Of a DNA stretch of 64,000 nucleotides, positions 34,552 to 42,723 are shown piece after piece. The DNA comes from Streptomyces umbrinus (lineage in GTDB: Bacteria > Actinomycetota > Actinomycetes > Streptomycetales > Streptomycetaceae). The stretch is from positions 8,804,001 through 8,868,000 of the forward strand of contig NZ_JAUSZI010000002.1 of NCBI RefSeq assembly GCF_030817415.1, written 5' to 3'. The notes beneath the pieces were generated by a model. The model saw only the letters and a list, made by a program, of their open reading frames with translations. It searched no databases and was not told the origin of the DNA. Position 1 is the first letter of the stretch. Each line of letters starts with the position of its first letter. Position numbers and translations under genes: made by a program.

Positions 34552-36384
34552 CTACGGGCGGAACCGCAGCACCTGCGGGTCGTGGTCGCTGATCTGGTCG
34601 GAGAACTCCGAGTTGATGTGCACGCTGTCGTACGTGAAGTCGCAGTCCTTGCGGATCGACGGGCTGATCAGGATCTGGTCGAGGACCTGGCTGTTGCCCT
34701 GGTAGTCATAGCTGTAACGCTCGCTCTTCGGAAGGGACTTGACGGCCGACCACAGGGCGCCGTCGTCCTCCAGGAGCGTCGTCGTCTGCGAGAACTCGAA
34801 GTCGTTGATGTCGCCGAGCGTCACGACGTCCGCGTTCTTCTGCTTCGCGAGGATGTCCTTGACGAAGGCGTTCACCGCGGTCGCCTGGAGGTGGCGCTGC
34901 GTCTCCGAGCTGCGCGCCGGTGGCTGGAACTGCGAGTGCAGCGACTGGTCGCCGCCCTTCGACGCGAAGTGGTTCGCGATCACGAAGACCGACTTGCCGC
35001 GGAAGGTGAACTCGCCCGCGAGCGGCTTGCGGCTGTTCGTCCATGCGGCGTTCGCCGGGTCGATACGGCCCGGCGAGACCGTGAGCTGCGCCTTGCCGTG
35101 CACCTTCGTGACGCCGACGGCCGTCGTGGCGTCGCCGCCCGCGCGGTCCACGAACGACACGCGCTCCGGGTTGTAGAGGAACGCCTGGCGGATGTTGCCG
35201 CCCGGCTCGCCGCCGTCCGCGAGGTTCACCGGGTCGATGGAGCGCCACTCGTACGCCGGGCCGCCCGCGGCGACGATCGCGTCGATCAGCTTCTGCATCG
35301 TCTGGTCGGCGGCGACGGTGCCGTCGTTCTTCGCGCCGTTGTTGTCCTGGATCTCCTCCAGGGACAGGATGTCGGGCGACTGGAGGTGGTTCACGATCGC
35401 GGCCGCGTGGGCGGCGAAGGTGGCGTCCGTCGGGTCGAGGTTCTCGACGTTGTACGTCGCCACCGCCAGCTCGGAACGCGACTGCTTGCGCGTCGTCTCG
35501 CGCTCCAGGCCGCCGGCCTCGACCGTGCCCAGGGTGCGGGCGGTCAGCGTGTAGCCGCCGAACTGGTTGTAGTCGAGCGGGCCCTCGGTGGTGCCCTTGA
35601 GCGTGTCACCGACGTTGGCAGTCGGGAACGGCTCGGTGGCGGTCGGGATCAGCGACTGGATCTGCAGCCGGCCGGTGTTCTGCGAGGAGTACGCGCCATA
35701 GACGGTACCGCCGCGGCGGTTCGGGTTCTCGTGCGGCTTGACCGTCACCCAGAGCTCGGAGAACGGGTCGGTCGCGGTGACCACGCGCGACGAGCCGATC
35801 GCGACGTTCATGCCCTCCAGCGACTCGTAGAAGTCGAGGGCGTACTTCTTCGGCCGCAGCGTCAGGCCGTTGACCGAACCGCTCGCCGCCGCGTCGCCCT
35901 CGGACGTGTACGCGGCTGGTACGGAACGGCTGTTGATGACGGTGGCCTTGGGCAGCGCGTTGCCGCTCGACACCACCGTCACCGTCGGCCGGGTGATCTC
36001 CGTGACCGACTGGTTGCCGGACGCGGCGCCGCCCGGGACGAACTCCGTGACCGTGCCCGAGACGGTGACCGAGTCGCCGACGGCGACCTTCGGCGTGGAG
36101 CTGGTGAAGACGAAGATGCCCTCACTGGTGGCCGGGTCGTCGTCCGCGGACGGACCCTGGATCCAGAAACCGCGGGACGAACCGTAGGTTCTCGTGCCCG
36201 TGACGATGCCGGCCACGTCCGTGACCTGCTGGCCCGCGAGCGGGGACGTACGGGTGGAGCCCTGGATGTCGTGGACGGCCACGGCGTCCGCGTGGGCGGG
36301 CGAGGTGACGACCACCGCGGAGACCGTGGAACAGACGGCGGCGACGGTGAGCGCGGCTATGCGTGCGGAAGACTTGCTCGGCAA
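34552..36384 (-). CDS. Secreted endonuclease/exonuclease/phosphatase family nuclease
   Basis: The 610-residue protein has a signal peptide (RIAALTVAAVCSTVSAVVVT ending near ASPAHADA), an N-terminal OB-like DUF with IQG repeats (residues about 40-290), and a C-terminal EEP domain. The latter shows VATYNVENLDPTD, LSLEEIQDNNG (metal glutamate), NHFASKGGD, TLGDINDFEF and a closing SDHDPQVLRF histidine. This matches ExeM/NucH-type extracellular DNases. The start is TTG 36384 with GGAGGG seven bases upstream. Its leader carries unusual repeats. Confidence 0.88.
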   Translation of the reverse strand: MPSKSSARIAALTVAAVCSTVSAVVVTSPAHADAVAVHDIQGSTRTSPLAGQQVTDVAGIVTGTRTYGSSRGFWIQGPSADDDPATSEGIFVFTSSTPKVAVGDSVTVSGTVTEFVPGGAASGNQSVTEITRPTVTVVSSGNALPKATVINSRSVPAAYTSEGDAAASGSVNGLTLRPKKYALDFYESLEGMNVAIGSSRVVTATDPFSELWVTVKPHENPNRRGGTVYGAYSSQNTGRLQIQSLIPTATEPFPTANVGDTLKGTTEGPLDYNQFGGYTLTARTLGTVEAGGLERETTRKQSRSELAVATYNVENLDPTDATFAAHAAAIVNHLQSPDILSLEEIQDNNGAKNDGTVAADQTMQKLIDAIVAAGGPAYEWRSIDPVNLADGGEPGGNIRQAFLYNPERVSFVDRAGGDATTAVGVTKVHGKAQLTVSPGRIDPANAAWTNSRKPLAGEFTFRGKSVFVIANHFASKGGDQSLHSQFQPPARSSETQRHLQATAVNAFVKDILAKQKNADVVTLGDINDFEFSQTTTLLEDDGALWSAVKSLPKSERYSYDYQGNSQVLDQILISPSIRKDCDFTYDSVHINSEFSDQISDHDPQVLRFRP

Positions 36385-36835
36385 CGGGATCCCTCCGGGG
36401 ACGTGCGTGGGCGCCGGGACGAGGGTGGCGCGGTGAACGGACGTGGGTGGAGCTGTTCAAACACGTATGTGGGTGGAGCTGTGGAACGCGTACCTGGGTG
36501 GAGCGGTGGAGCTGCGGAACGAAGGCAGGGGTGAAGCGGGGTGAGGCGTGGGGGAGCCGTAACCGGTGGGGCGGTCCGTGACGCGCGTAGAAGCCGCGAT
36601 GCACTGCTACTCGCGAGTTTCTACGCGCGTCAATCTCGTGTCTGGCCACGGCACTTGTCAAGGTTTCCCGAGTTAACACTTCTGACAGGTTCATGAACCG
36701 GGCGGCATGGGTCCAAATCCGTCTAGGCTGAGGTCGCGTGTCCGGGGCGGCCGGCAGGCGTTTTCCCGGGCGGCCCGCGGGCCTCGTGTACGTCCGAGAT
36801 GTACGCCCGAACGTTCGTCCTAGGAGAACCAGCCG
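36385..36835. repeat. Nuclease leader with tandem repeats and a 14-bp inverted repeat
   Basis: GTGGGTGGAGCTG recurs at 36443 and 36469, with CTGGGTGGAGCGG at 36494 and GGTGGAGCTG at 36505. Further upstream TGACGCGCGTAGAA at 36579-36592 and its exact complement at 36619-36632 enclose 26 bases. GGTTCATGAACC at 36688-36699 is a perfect palindrome. On the plus strand TAGGCT at 36724 may be a -10 box for the gene at 36836. No gene is present. Confidence 0.7.
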
Positions 36836-38263
36836 ATGTCAGACAGTTCCCCCCTGCCGCCGGTGCGTCTGCACTCCGAAGCGGAGCTCGCGCGGGACGC
36901 CCTCGCCACGCCGCTTCTCTCGCGTGCCGTGCGACTCGCCCGCTGGGCCGGTCCGGACACCCGGGTCGGGGCCGGCGGCGAACTCGTCGAGGAGCAGCTG
37001 CCGGCCGCCGCCGCGGAGCTCGGTCTCGACGGCGGGGACGCCGCCGCCTACGCGAGCGAGGCCTGGCGGGTCGCCGTGGACACCGGGCTCGTCGAGGTCG
37101 TGGACGAGGAGGAGGGCACGGTCACCGCGGGCGCCGACCTGGGGCTCGTCCTCTCCGGGGCACCGCAGGACGTGCTGGGACTGTGGCTCGGCGCCCTTGA
37201 GACCGTGCTCGCCGACGCCAGCGTGCCCGACCTCGACGACCTCGTGGAGGCCATGGGCGAGGGCGGCGAGATCGACTTCTCCGAGCTGGACTGGGATCCG
37301 GAGGCCGAGGCGGAGTTCCTCGACGGGGTCCTCGGCAACCTCTACCTGCTGACCTCCAGCGAGGACGGGCCCGGCGACGGCCCGGTGCCCCTGCCCGCGC
37401 TCGCCGCGTCGATGATCGTGCCCGACGACATGGGGGAGCCCACCAACGACGTCCTGGAGCAGGTCTCGGACGCGATGATGCGGCTCGACGACCAGTTCCG
37501 GCTGCTTGAGCCGATCGGGCTCGTCGACTTCCAGCCCGTCGACGAGGCCCTCATGGCCGACGCCGACGAGGAGCCCGCGGCGCCGGTCGACGACACGGAC
37601 GTCTCGCGGTACGGGATGGTGCGGCTCACCCCCCTCGGGGTGTACGGGATCCGGGCTCGGCTCCTCGAAGCCGGGTTCGCGGCGCCCGCGGTGGGCGACC
37701 TCGCGGACAAGGGGGCGGACGTGCTGCTCGACAGCACCTCCGCGTTTCCGCCGGCGGCCGCGCAGGCCGAGACCGAGCAGTGGCTCGACCGGCGTGAACC
37801 CCTTGCGGCGGCGCGGGAGTTGCTCGCGGCGGCGAAGGGTTCCGACGCGGGGGCGCCGCTGCGGCGGCTGCGCTGCCAGCAGGCCCTTTCGCTGGTCGGT
37901 ACGGAGGCTTCGCCCGCGCTCCGTGAGGTGCTCGACGATGCCGAGCTGGGCGGGCTCGCGCGGGTCTGGCTCACCGAGCGGGGGGCCTCGGACGTGCCTC
38001 CGCCGTCCGAGGGGATGGTGTTCTGGCTGACCGTCGACACGATTGCCGCGCAGCTTGCCGCGGAGGGGAACTCCGTGGAGCTGCAGGCGCTCGTCGAGGG
38101 GCTTGCGGCGCAGCACGGGGGGTTCTTCGCGGCGGCCTGGCGGGTGGATCACCCTGCCACGCCGGATGTGCTGGAGGCGATGGGGCGGCTGCACCCGGAC
38201 AAGAAGGTGGCCAAGGAGGCGCGGAAGGCTGCGTTCAAGGCTCGGTCGCAGCAAGGGGGGTAG
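36836..38263 (+). CDS. Large acidic conserved protein of unknown function
   Basis: The 475-residue cytoplasmic protein is rich in Asp, Glu, Ala and Leu. The N-terminal half contains helix blocks (LLSRAVRLARWAGPDTRVGA) and a strongly acidic insert (EIDFSELDWDPEAEAEFLDG); the C-terminal 180 residues look like alpha-alpha repeats (LRRLRCQQALSLVGTEASPA and following). TAGGAGAACC precedes ATG 36836. It resembles streptomycete-specific proteins with no assigned role, and I do not infer one. Confidence 0.75.
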   Translation: MSDSSPLPPVRLHSEAELARDALATPLLSRAVRLARWAGPDTRVGAGGELVEEQLPAAAAELGLDGGDAAAYASEAWRVAVDTGLVEVVDEEEGTVTAGADLGLVLSGAPQDVLGLWLGALETVLADASVPDLDDLVEAMGEGGEIDFSELDWDPEAEAEFLDGVLGNLYLLTSSEDGPGDGPVPLPALAASMIVPDDMGEPTNDVLEQVSDAMMRLDDQFRLLEPIGLVDFQPVDEALMADADEEPAAPVDDTDVSRYGMVRLTPLGVYGIRARLLEAGFAAPAVGDLADKGADVLLDSTSAFPPAAAQAETEQWLDRREPLAAARELLAAAKGSDAGAPLRRLRCQQALSLVGTEASPALREVLDDAELGGLARVWLTERGASDVPPPSEGMVFWLTVDTIAAQLAAEGNSVELQALVEGLAAQHGGFFAAAWRVDHPATPDVLEAMGRLHPDKKVAKEARKAAFKARSQQGG

Positions 38264-38273
38264 GGGGGTTTTC

Positions 38274-38484
38274 TTCGCCCCCGCCGCCCCTACCCGTCCC
38301 GTCCCTGGGGGCTGCCGCCCCCAGACCCCCGCATCGCGCTGACGCGCTCGTCCTCAAACGCCGGACGGGCTGAAAGTGTCGGCCCGGGCCGCGAAATCTC
38401 TAGCCTCTCCGGCGTTTGAGGAGCGGGGGTTCGGGGGCCGGCCCCCGAGTAGTGACGGGAATGGGTAGGGGCGGCGGGGGCGAA
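38274..38484. repeat. Composite palindromic repeat module (family B ends), copy 1
   Basis: The 22-mer beginning TTCGCCCCCGCCGCCCCTAC at 38274-38295 recurs inverted at 38463-38484. Inside, TCCTCAAACGCCGGA at 38351-38365 pairs exactly with 38408-38422, and CCCCCAGACCCCC/GGGGGTTCGGGGG-type runs flank it. The same ends bound the module at 50185-50433. There is no coding signal. Confidence 0.8.
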
Positions 38485-38498
38485 AGAAGTCCTGGTCG

Positions 38499-38723
38499 TC
38501 AGGGCTCTTCCTCGCCCATGGCGAGTACCCGGACCGGGATGCCGTCCAGCTCGTCGGGGACCACGTCCTCGGGGCGGAGCCGGTCGCGGGGGATCTTTCG
38601 GGTGACGAAGACGACGATGACGTCCTCGCCGGACTCCTCGTCGCGCCCACTCCCGACACCGGTCACATTGGCCAGCGCCATCAGCCGTTCCTCATGGCGG
38701 TGGCTCGCCTGACGCGCGTCCAC
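38499..38723 (-). CDS. Small conserved protein resembling the N-terminal domain of some trypsin-like proteases
   Basis: The 74-residue product contains ANVTGVGSGRDEESGEDVIV then VFVTRKIPRDRLRPEDVVPD and ELDGIPVRVLAMGEEEP. This gly-x-gly strand, 'V-x-V-x-x-K-x-P', and 'I/L-P-x-x-[IL]-D-G-[IV]-P-V-x-V' pattern is the short beta-rich module that precedes trypsin-like or nuclease domains in many bacteria; here it stands alone. GTG 38723 has GGAGG nine bases upstream; ATG 38684 would give a shorter form. Function unknown. Confidence 0.6.
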   Translation of the reverse strand: MDARQASHRHEERLMALANVTGVGSGRDEESGEDVIVVFVTRKIPRDRLRPEDVVPDELDGIPVRVLAMGEEEP

Positions 38724-38894
38724 TTCGGCTCGCCTCCCATGGGTGGTCGTACGGGTCCTCGGTATGGAGATTATTCCGACCAACAGTTCGCATGCGAGGA
38801 CTGATGGGCCGTACGGGGCGGCATTGCTCCGGACGGGCGGAAGAGGCCGGATCCGCCCGGATTCACGCAAGCGAGCCCTGGGAAGTCGGCCCGC

Positions 38895-38916
38895 GTTCAA
38901 CCGGCGTTCAGTCACG
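38895..38916 (+). promoter_or_regulatory. PHO box (PhoP direct repeats) upstream of phoX
   Basis: GTTCAACCGGC at 38895-38905 is followed directly by GTTCAGTCACG, two 11-bp direct-repeat units with GTTCA in phase. This is the form of the Streptomyces PhoP binding site. It lies 89 bases before the PhoX start codon. Confidence 0.7.
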
Positions 38917-39005
38917 GGCGGGACGGTGTGGCCGACAGTCGGGTCCGCCACCCTCCACGCGTCACCGCCTCGCCACGGTCACACTCCACCGTCACAGGAG
39001 ACAGC

Positions 39006-40472
39006 ATGTCGCTCACCCGCAGGGACTTCGCCAGACGATCCGCGATCACCGGCGCCGGTGTCGCCCTGATCGGCAGCGTCGGCACACTCGCCACCGCGCC
39101 CGGCGCCCTCGCGTCCACGGACACCGAGACCACGGGCGATGCCGACGACGATGCCGACCACGCCGACCGGCACGGCGGAGCCGTCGGCTACGGCCCGCTG
39201 CTGCCCGACCCCAAGGGCGTCCTCGCGCTGCCCGCCGGGTTCCGGTACCGCGTCATCACGTACAGCGGGAGGACCAAACTGGAGTCGGGCGAGTTCACCC
39301 CCTCCAACCACGACGGCACGGCCACCTTCGACGGCCCGCGCGGCACGACCCTCCTCGTCAACAACCACGAGCTGAAGGGCCCCCGCGCCAACTGGAAGTA
39401 CCCGGTGCCGCTCACCGAGGGACTCGTCTACGACCCGGCCGCGTCCGGCGGCTGCACGGTCGTCGAGGTGCGTCCCGGCGGCGCGGTCGCCGAGTGGGTC
39501 GGCATCGCGGGCACCTCCACCAACTGCGCGGGCGGCAGCACCCCCTGGGGCACCTGGCTCACCTGCGAGGAGAACTCCGACCGCGCCGGCGTCAACGGCA
39601 TGACCAAGGACCACGGCTACGTCTTCGAGGTCGACCCCTGCGACCGCCGTGCCAACCGGAGCCCCAAGCCCCTGAAGTTCTTCGGCCGGTACGACCACGA
39701 GGCCGTCGTCATCGACCCCAAGCGCGGCCACGCCTACCTCACCGAGGACGCGTCCGGCCCCAACGGCCTCTTCTACCGCTGGACCCCGCCGAAGGGCTTC
39801 CACTACGGCCCCGGCCGGTTCCGTACGCTCGCCGACGACGCGGGCGTGCTCCAGGCACCCAAGTGCTACGACTCCGGCGGCCGACCGGTCGACGACCTCT
39901 CCCGCGCCACGAAGATCGGCACGGTGTACGGCGTCGACTGGGTCGACGTCCCCGACCGCGACGCGAAGACCGTCGACGTGCGCAAGCAGTTCGGCCCCGG
40001 CGAGGTCACCCGCGCCCGCAAGCTCGAAGGCATGTGGTGGGGCGACGGCGGCGCGTACATCGTCTCCTCGTACGCCCGTGAGGAGAGCCCCGTCCAGCAC
40101 GACGGCCAGGTCTGGTTCTACGACCCCAAGCGCCGCACGCTGACCCTCAAGGTGCTCCTCGGCGTGAACCCCGACCCGTCCAGGGACGGCGCCTTCGACG
40201 GCCCCGACAACATCACCGTCTCCCCGTACGGCGGACTCGTCATCGCCGAGGACGGCGAGGGCGTCTCGCACCTCTTCGGCGCGACCGACAGCGGCCGTAC
40301 GTACCCCATCGCCCGCAACGACCTCAACATCGGCACCGAGGAGGAGCCCGAGTTCAGCGAGTTCACCGGCGTCACCTTCTCGCCCGACGGAAAGACGCTG
40401 TACGCCAACATCCAGGAGCCGGGCATCATGCTGGCGATCACCGGTCCCTGGCGGCGTCAGAAGCGCGGCTGA
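39006..40472 (+). CDS. PhoX-family secreted alkaline phosphatase
   Basis: The 488-residue protein has a twin-arginine signal peptide (LTRRDFARRSAITGAGVALI) followed by an Ala-rich cleavage site near residue 38. The mature part is a PhoX/DUF839 beta-propeller: GTTLLVNNHELKGP, WGTWLTCEENSD, GRYDHEAVVIDPKRGHAYLT, KLEGMWWGDGGAYIVSSYAR and DGPDNITVSPYGGLVIAEDG. PhoX enzymes bind calcium and iron and are exported folded by Tat. CAGGAGACAGC precedes ATG 39006. An upstream PHO box agrees with phosphate-starvation control. Confidence 0.9.
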   Translation: MSLTRRDFARRSAITGAGVALIGSVGTLATAPGALASTDTETTGDADDDADHADRHGGAVGYGPLLPDPKGVLALPAGFRYRVITYSGRTKLESGEFTPSNHDGTATFDGPRGTTLLVNNHELKGPRANWKYPVPLTEGLVYDPAASGGCTVVEVRPGGAVAEWVGIAGTSTNCAGGSTPWGTWLTCEENSDRAGVNGMTKDHGYVFEVDPCDRRANRSPKPLKFFGRYDHEAVVIDPKRGHAYLTEDASGPNGLFYRWTPPKGFHYGPGRFRTLADDAGVLQAPKCYDSGGRPVDDLSRATKIGTVYGVDWVDVPDRDAKTVDVRKQFGPGEVTRARKLEGMWWGDGGAYIVSSYAREESPVQHDGQVWFYDPKRRTLTLKVLLGVNPDPSRDGAFDGPDNITVSPYGGLVIAEDGEGVSHLFGATDSGRTYPIARNDLNIGTEEEPEFSEFTGVTFSPDGKTLYANIQEPGIMLAITGPWRRQKRG

Positions 40473-40528
40473 GCTTCGGTTCGTACGCAGAGTCCCCTTG
40501 GCTGTGGAGTAAAGCCGTCGCCTCCCGT

Positions 40529-40548
40529 GTTGTAACACCTATTACAAC
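40529..40548 (+). promoter_or_regulatory. LysR-type operator dyad
   Basis: GTTGTAA and TTACAAC are perfect inverted arms around six bases (CACCTA), 29 bases before the LysR start. T-N11-A fits the LysR box. It is AT-rich against the background. Confidence 0.55.
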
Positions 40549-40577
40549 GTGGGAAGCGTGGGAGGGGACCGGAGTCG

Positions 40578-41507
40578 ATGAGCCTTCGCCAGTACGAGTA
40601 CGCCCTGGCCGTTGCCGAGGAGGGCTCGGTGACGGCGGCGGCGGAGCTGCTGCACGTCGCTCAGCCGTCGGTGTCCCAGCAGATCCGCGGCCTGGAGCGG
40701 GAACTCGGCGTGCAGCTGTTCGCCCGCACGCCGACCGGACTGGTGCCCACCGTGGTCGGCCGCGCGTTCCTGCGGGAGGCGGAGGTCGCGGTCAGCGCGT
40801 CGCGGCGGGCCAGGGCGACGGCACGGGCCGGTGCCGACGAGCTGGTGGGCGAGCTGGTCGTAGCGGCGCAGATGGGCTTCGGCACCCGGCAGCTGCCGGG
40901 TGCGCTGGGCACGCTGCGTCGCCGCTTCCCGCGGCTTGAGGTCACCGTCTTCGAGGAGCCGAGCTCCGCCGAGCTGGAGCGGCTGTGCCGCCGGGGCGCG
41001 GTGAACCTCGCCCTGATGGCGGCGTGCGAGCGGAGCCCCTCCGACGCCCACCACCTCGGCGACGAGAACTTCGTCGTGGTGCTGGGCGCCGGGCACCGGC
41101 TGCTCGCCGCGGACCGGGTCGAGCTGCGCGAGCTGGAGGGGGAGCCGTGGGTGCGGTTCGACCGCGACAGCGCGCTCGACGGCGTGCTGCTGAACGTGCT
41201 GCGGGACAACGGTCTGACCCCGACCCCGGTCGCCCGCGTGTCCCAGACGGCGACGGCCGTTCGCTGGGCCGCCCACGGGCTGGGGGTGACACTCGTCCCG
41301 GCCTCCGCGGTGCCCCACGGTTACGAGCACCTTGCGCGCCCGGTGTTGCCGGTCGTGTCCCAGCCCGTCATCGCCGTGCTCCGGCACGGGGCGGGCCCGG
41401 CGGAGACGGCCCTGCTCGAACTCCTGCGCAAGGAGACCTGGTCCGAGTCGACCTGGTCCGAGGCTGCTTCTGCTTCCTTCTCGCCTTCCTTCTCACCGGT
41501 GCCCTGA
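40578..41507 (+). CDS. LysR family transcriptional regulator
   Basis: The 309-residue protein has the LysR winged helix at residues 1-60 (EYALAVAEEGSVTAAAELLH then PSVSQQIRGLERELGVQLF) and a periplasmic-binding-like effector domain, with GELVVAAQMGFGTRQLP opening the first lobe. The C-terminal 20 residues are Ser/Pro-rich. The dyad at 40529 suggests autoregulation. It converges with the SDR gene, 42 bases apart; control of that gene is possible but unproven. Confidence 0.92.
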   Translation: MSLRQYEYALAVAEEGSVTAAAELLHVAQPSVSQQIRGLERELGVQLFARTPTGLVPTVVGRAFLREAEVAVSASRRARATARAGADELVGELVVAAQMGFGTRQLPGALGTLRRRFPRLEVTVFEEPSSAELERLCRRGAVNLALMAACERSPSDAHHLGDENFVVVLGAGHRLLAADRVELRELEGEPWVRFDRDSALDGVLLNVLRDNGLTPTPVARVSQTATAVRWAAHGLGVTLVPASAVPHGYEHLARPVLPVVSQPVIAVLRHGAGPAETALLELLRKETWSESTWSEAASASFSPSFSPVP

Positions 41508-41549
41508 CGGCCGAGAAGGGAGCGGGCGCGCCGCAGTCTGCCGACGGAG

Positions 41550-42320
41550 TCAGCCCCTGGGGAATTCGCCGCCGTCCACCACGAGATTGCTCCCGGTCAC
41601 CCAGCTCGCCCGGTCGGACGCGAGGAACAGCACCGCGTTGGCGATGTCGTCGGGCTGACCGTCGCGCCCCAGCGGCACGGTGGTGCCGCTCTCGCCCTGC
41701 GTCGGGTCCAGGCGCGCCCACTGCTCCCGCGTCAGTTCGCCGCCGGGGGTGGCGGTCCTGCCGGGAGTCACGGTGTTGACCCGGATTCCGGACGGGGCCA
41801 GCTCCAGGGCCAGGCCCCGGCTGTAGTTCTCCAGCGCCGCCTTCGCCGCCGTGTAGTGCAGGAACGGGGGTGGCGTGGCGGGGACCGCGGCCGAGGAGAC
41901 GTGCACGATCACTCCCGAACGCCGTTCCCGCATCCCCGGTACCAGCAGCGAGTCCAGCCGTACCGAGGCCAGGTAGTTCAGGTCCAGTTGGTCCTGCCAC
42001 TCCTCGTCGGGGATGGCGGAAGTGCTCGCGTACGGTTGCGCCCCACCCGCGTTGTGGACCAGGACGTCCACCCCGCCGAGCACCTCCCGCGCGGCCGTGG
42101 CGAGCGCCTCCGCGCCGGCCCGTGTCCGTACGTCGGCCGCCACGAAGGCTGCCCCCTCCGGCACCGTGCCCGTCGCCGACCTGGCGGTCGTGAGCACCTC
42201 GGCACCCGCGTCCAGGAGTTGGCGCACGACGGCCGCTCCTATTCCGCGAGAACCACCTGTGACCAGGGCTCGCTTTCCCTTGAGTTCCTGCGTTCCTGAT
42301 CCGTTTTCGATCGTGGTCAT
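41550..42320 (-). CDS. SDR family oxidoreductase
   Basis: The 256-residue classical short-chain dehydrogenase has TGGSRGIGAAV near residue 20 for NAD(P) binding, VHNAGGA near 87, the catalytic serine in VHVSSAA and YTAAK near 160. The C-terminal DIANAVLFLASDRASWVTGS is typical. The substrate is unknown. Start ATG 42320 (MTTIENGSGTQ). Upstream, CGTTC-GGAAAA-GAACG at 42386-42401 and ATAGG-GAGTT-CCTAT at 42432-42446 are small dyads in its promoter region. Confidence 0.9.
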   Translation of the reverse strand: MTTIENGSGTQELKGKRALVTGGSRGIGAAVVRQLLDAGAEVLTTARSATGTVPEGAAFVAADVRTRAGAEALATAAREVLGGVDVLVHNAGGAQPYASTSAIPDEEWQDQLDLNYLASVRLDSLLVPGMRERRSGVIVHVSSAAVPATPPPFLHYTAAKAALENYSRGLALELAPSGIRVNTVTPGRTATPGGELTREQWARLDPTQGESGTTVPLGRDGQPDDIANAVLFLASDRASWVTGSNLVVDGGEFPRG

Positions 42321-42556
42321 GCCGCCTGCTCTCTCAGTTGTGCGGATACGTCGTGGTGAGTACCTCGTCGATTCGGTTCACCGTACGTTCGGAAAAGAAC
42401 GAGGGGCAAAGACGTAAAGTCAGCAGGTGGTATAGGGAGTTCCTATGGCGCCTGCGGCGGCTGAGTGTTCTCCGCCTCAGGGGCCTCGCATGAAGGTGAT
42501 CTGTCCGGGTACGCCCCTCCGGGAATAATCGTTCGCCCGACGCGCGGTGCCCGTCC

Positions 42557-42562
42557 TACAGT
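42557..42562 (+). promoter_or_regulatory. Candidate -10 box of the Y-RNA array
   Basis: TACAGT ends seven to eight bases before the first paired base of Y1 (42570), so a start at about 42569-42570 agrees with the RNA structure. The -35 region (GTTCGCCC near 42531) is weak. No comparable -10 box precedes Y2 or Y3, which suggests a processed common precursor. Confidence 0.5.
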
Positions 42563-42569
42563 GATGAAC

Positions 42570-42707
42570 GTCCAGGTGCGAAGGCAGGACCTACTTCCAC
42601 TCATAATGGGGCGGCCGCGGGTTCGAGTCCCGTCACCGGCACAACGCGCCGGTGTAGCTCAGGGGTTAGAGCACCTACGTCGGTTCCGCCGGCCTTGAAC
42701 TCTGGAC
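42570..42707 (+). ncRNA. Y RNA 1 (YrlA-like, permuted tRNA-Met-like module)
   Basis: The terminal stem is GTCCAG (42570-42575) with CTGGAC (42702-42707), then the Ro-motif GTGCGAAGGCAG opposite CTTGAACT, with AAGGC/GCCTT pairing. The inside is a circularly permuted tRNA: an anticodon arm TTCCA-CTCATAA-TGGGG (42595-42611), five-base variable region, T arm GCGGG-TTCGAGT-CCCGT (42617-42633), acceptor strand CACCGGC, loop ACAACGC, acceptor strand GCCGGTG (42648-42654), TA as positions 8-9, and D arm GCTC-AGGGGTTA-GAGC (42657-42672). Order and motifs follow YrlA tRNA mimics; the rsr gene lies downstream. Confidence 0.85.
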
Positions 42708-42723
42708 ACGACAACTTCATGCA

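Noticed and set aside
36678..36699. A second PHO box before the secreted nuclease (GTTCATGAACC then TGTCAGAAGTG on the minus strand).
   Set aside because: The TCA core is in phase, but the other positions fit poorly and GGTTCATGAACC is better described as a palindrome. The evidence is much weaker than at phoX.
42615..42672. An ordinary tRNA gene, suggested by the T arm, D arm and acceptor sequences.
   Set aside because: The halves are in the wrong order: T arm and 3' acceptor strand come before the 5' acceptor strand and D arm, with a closed acceptor loop. No mature tRNA can be cut from it. The Ro-motif ends make it a Y RNA.
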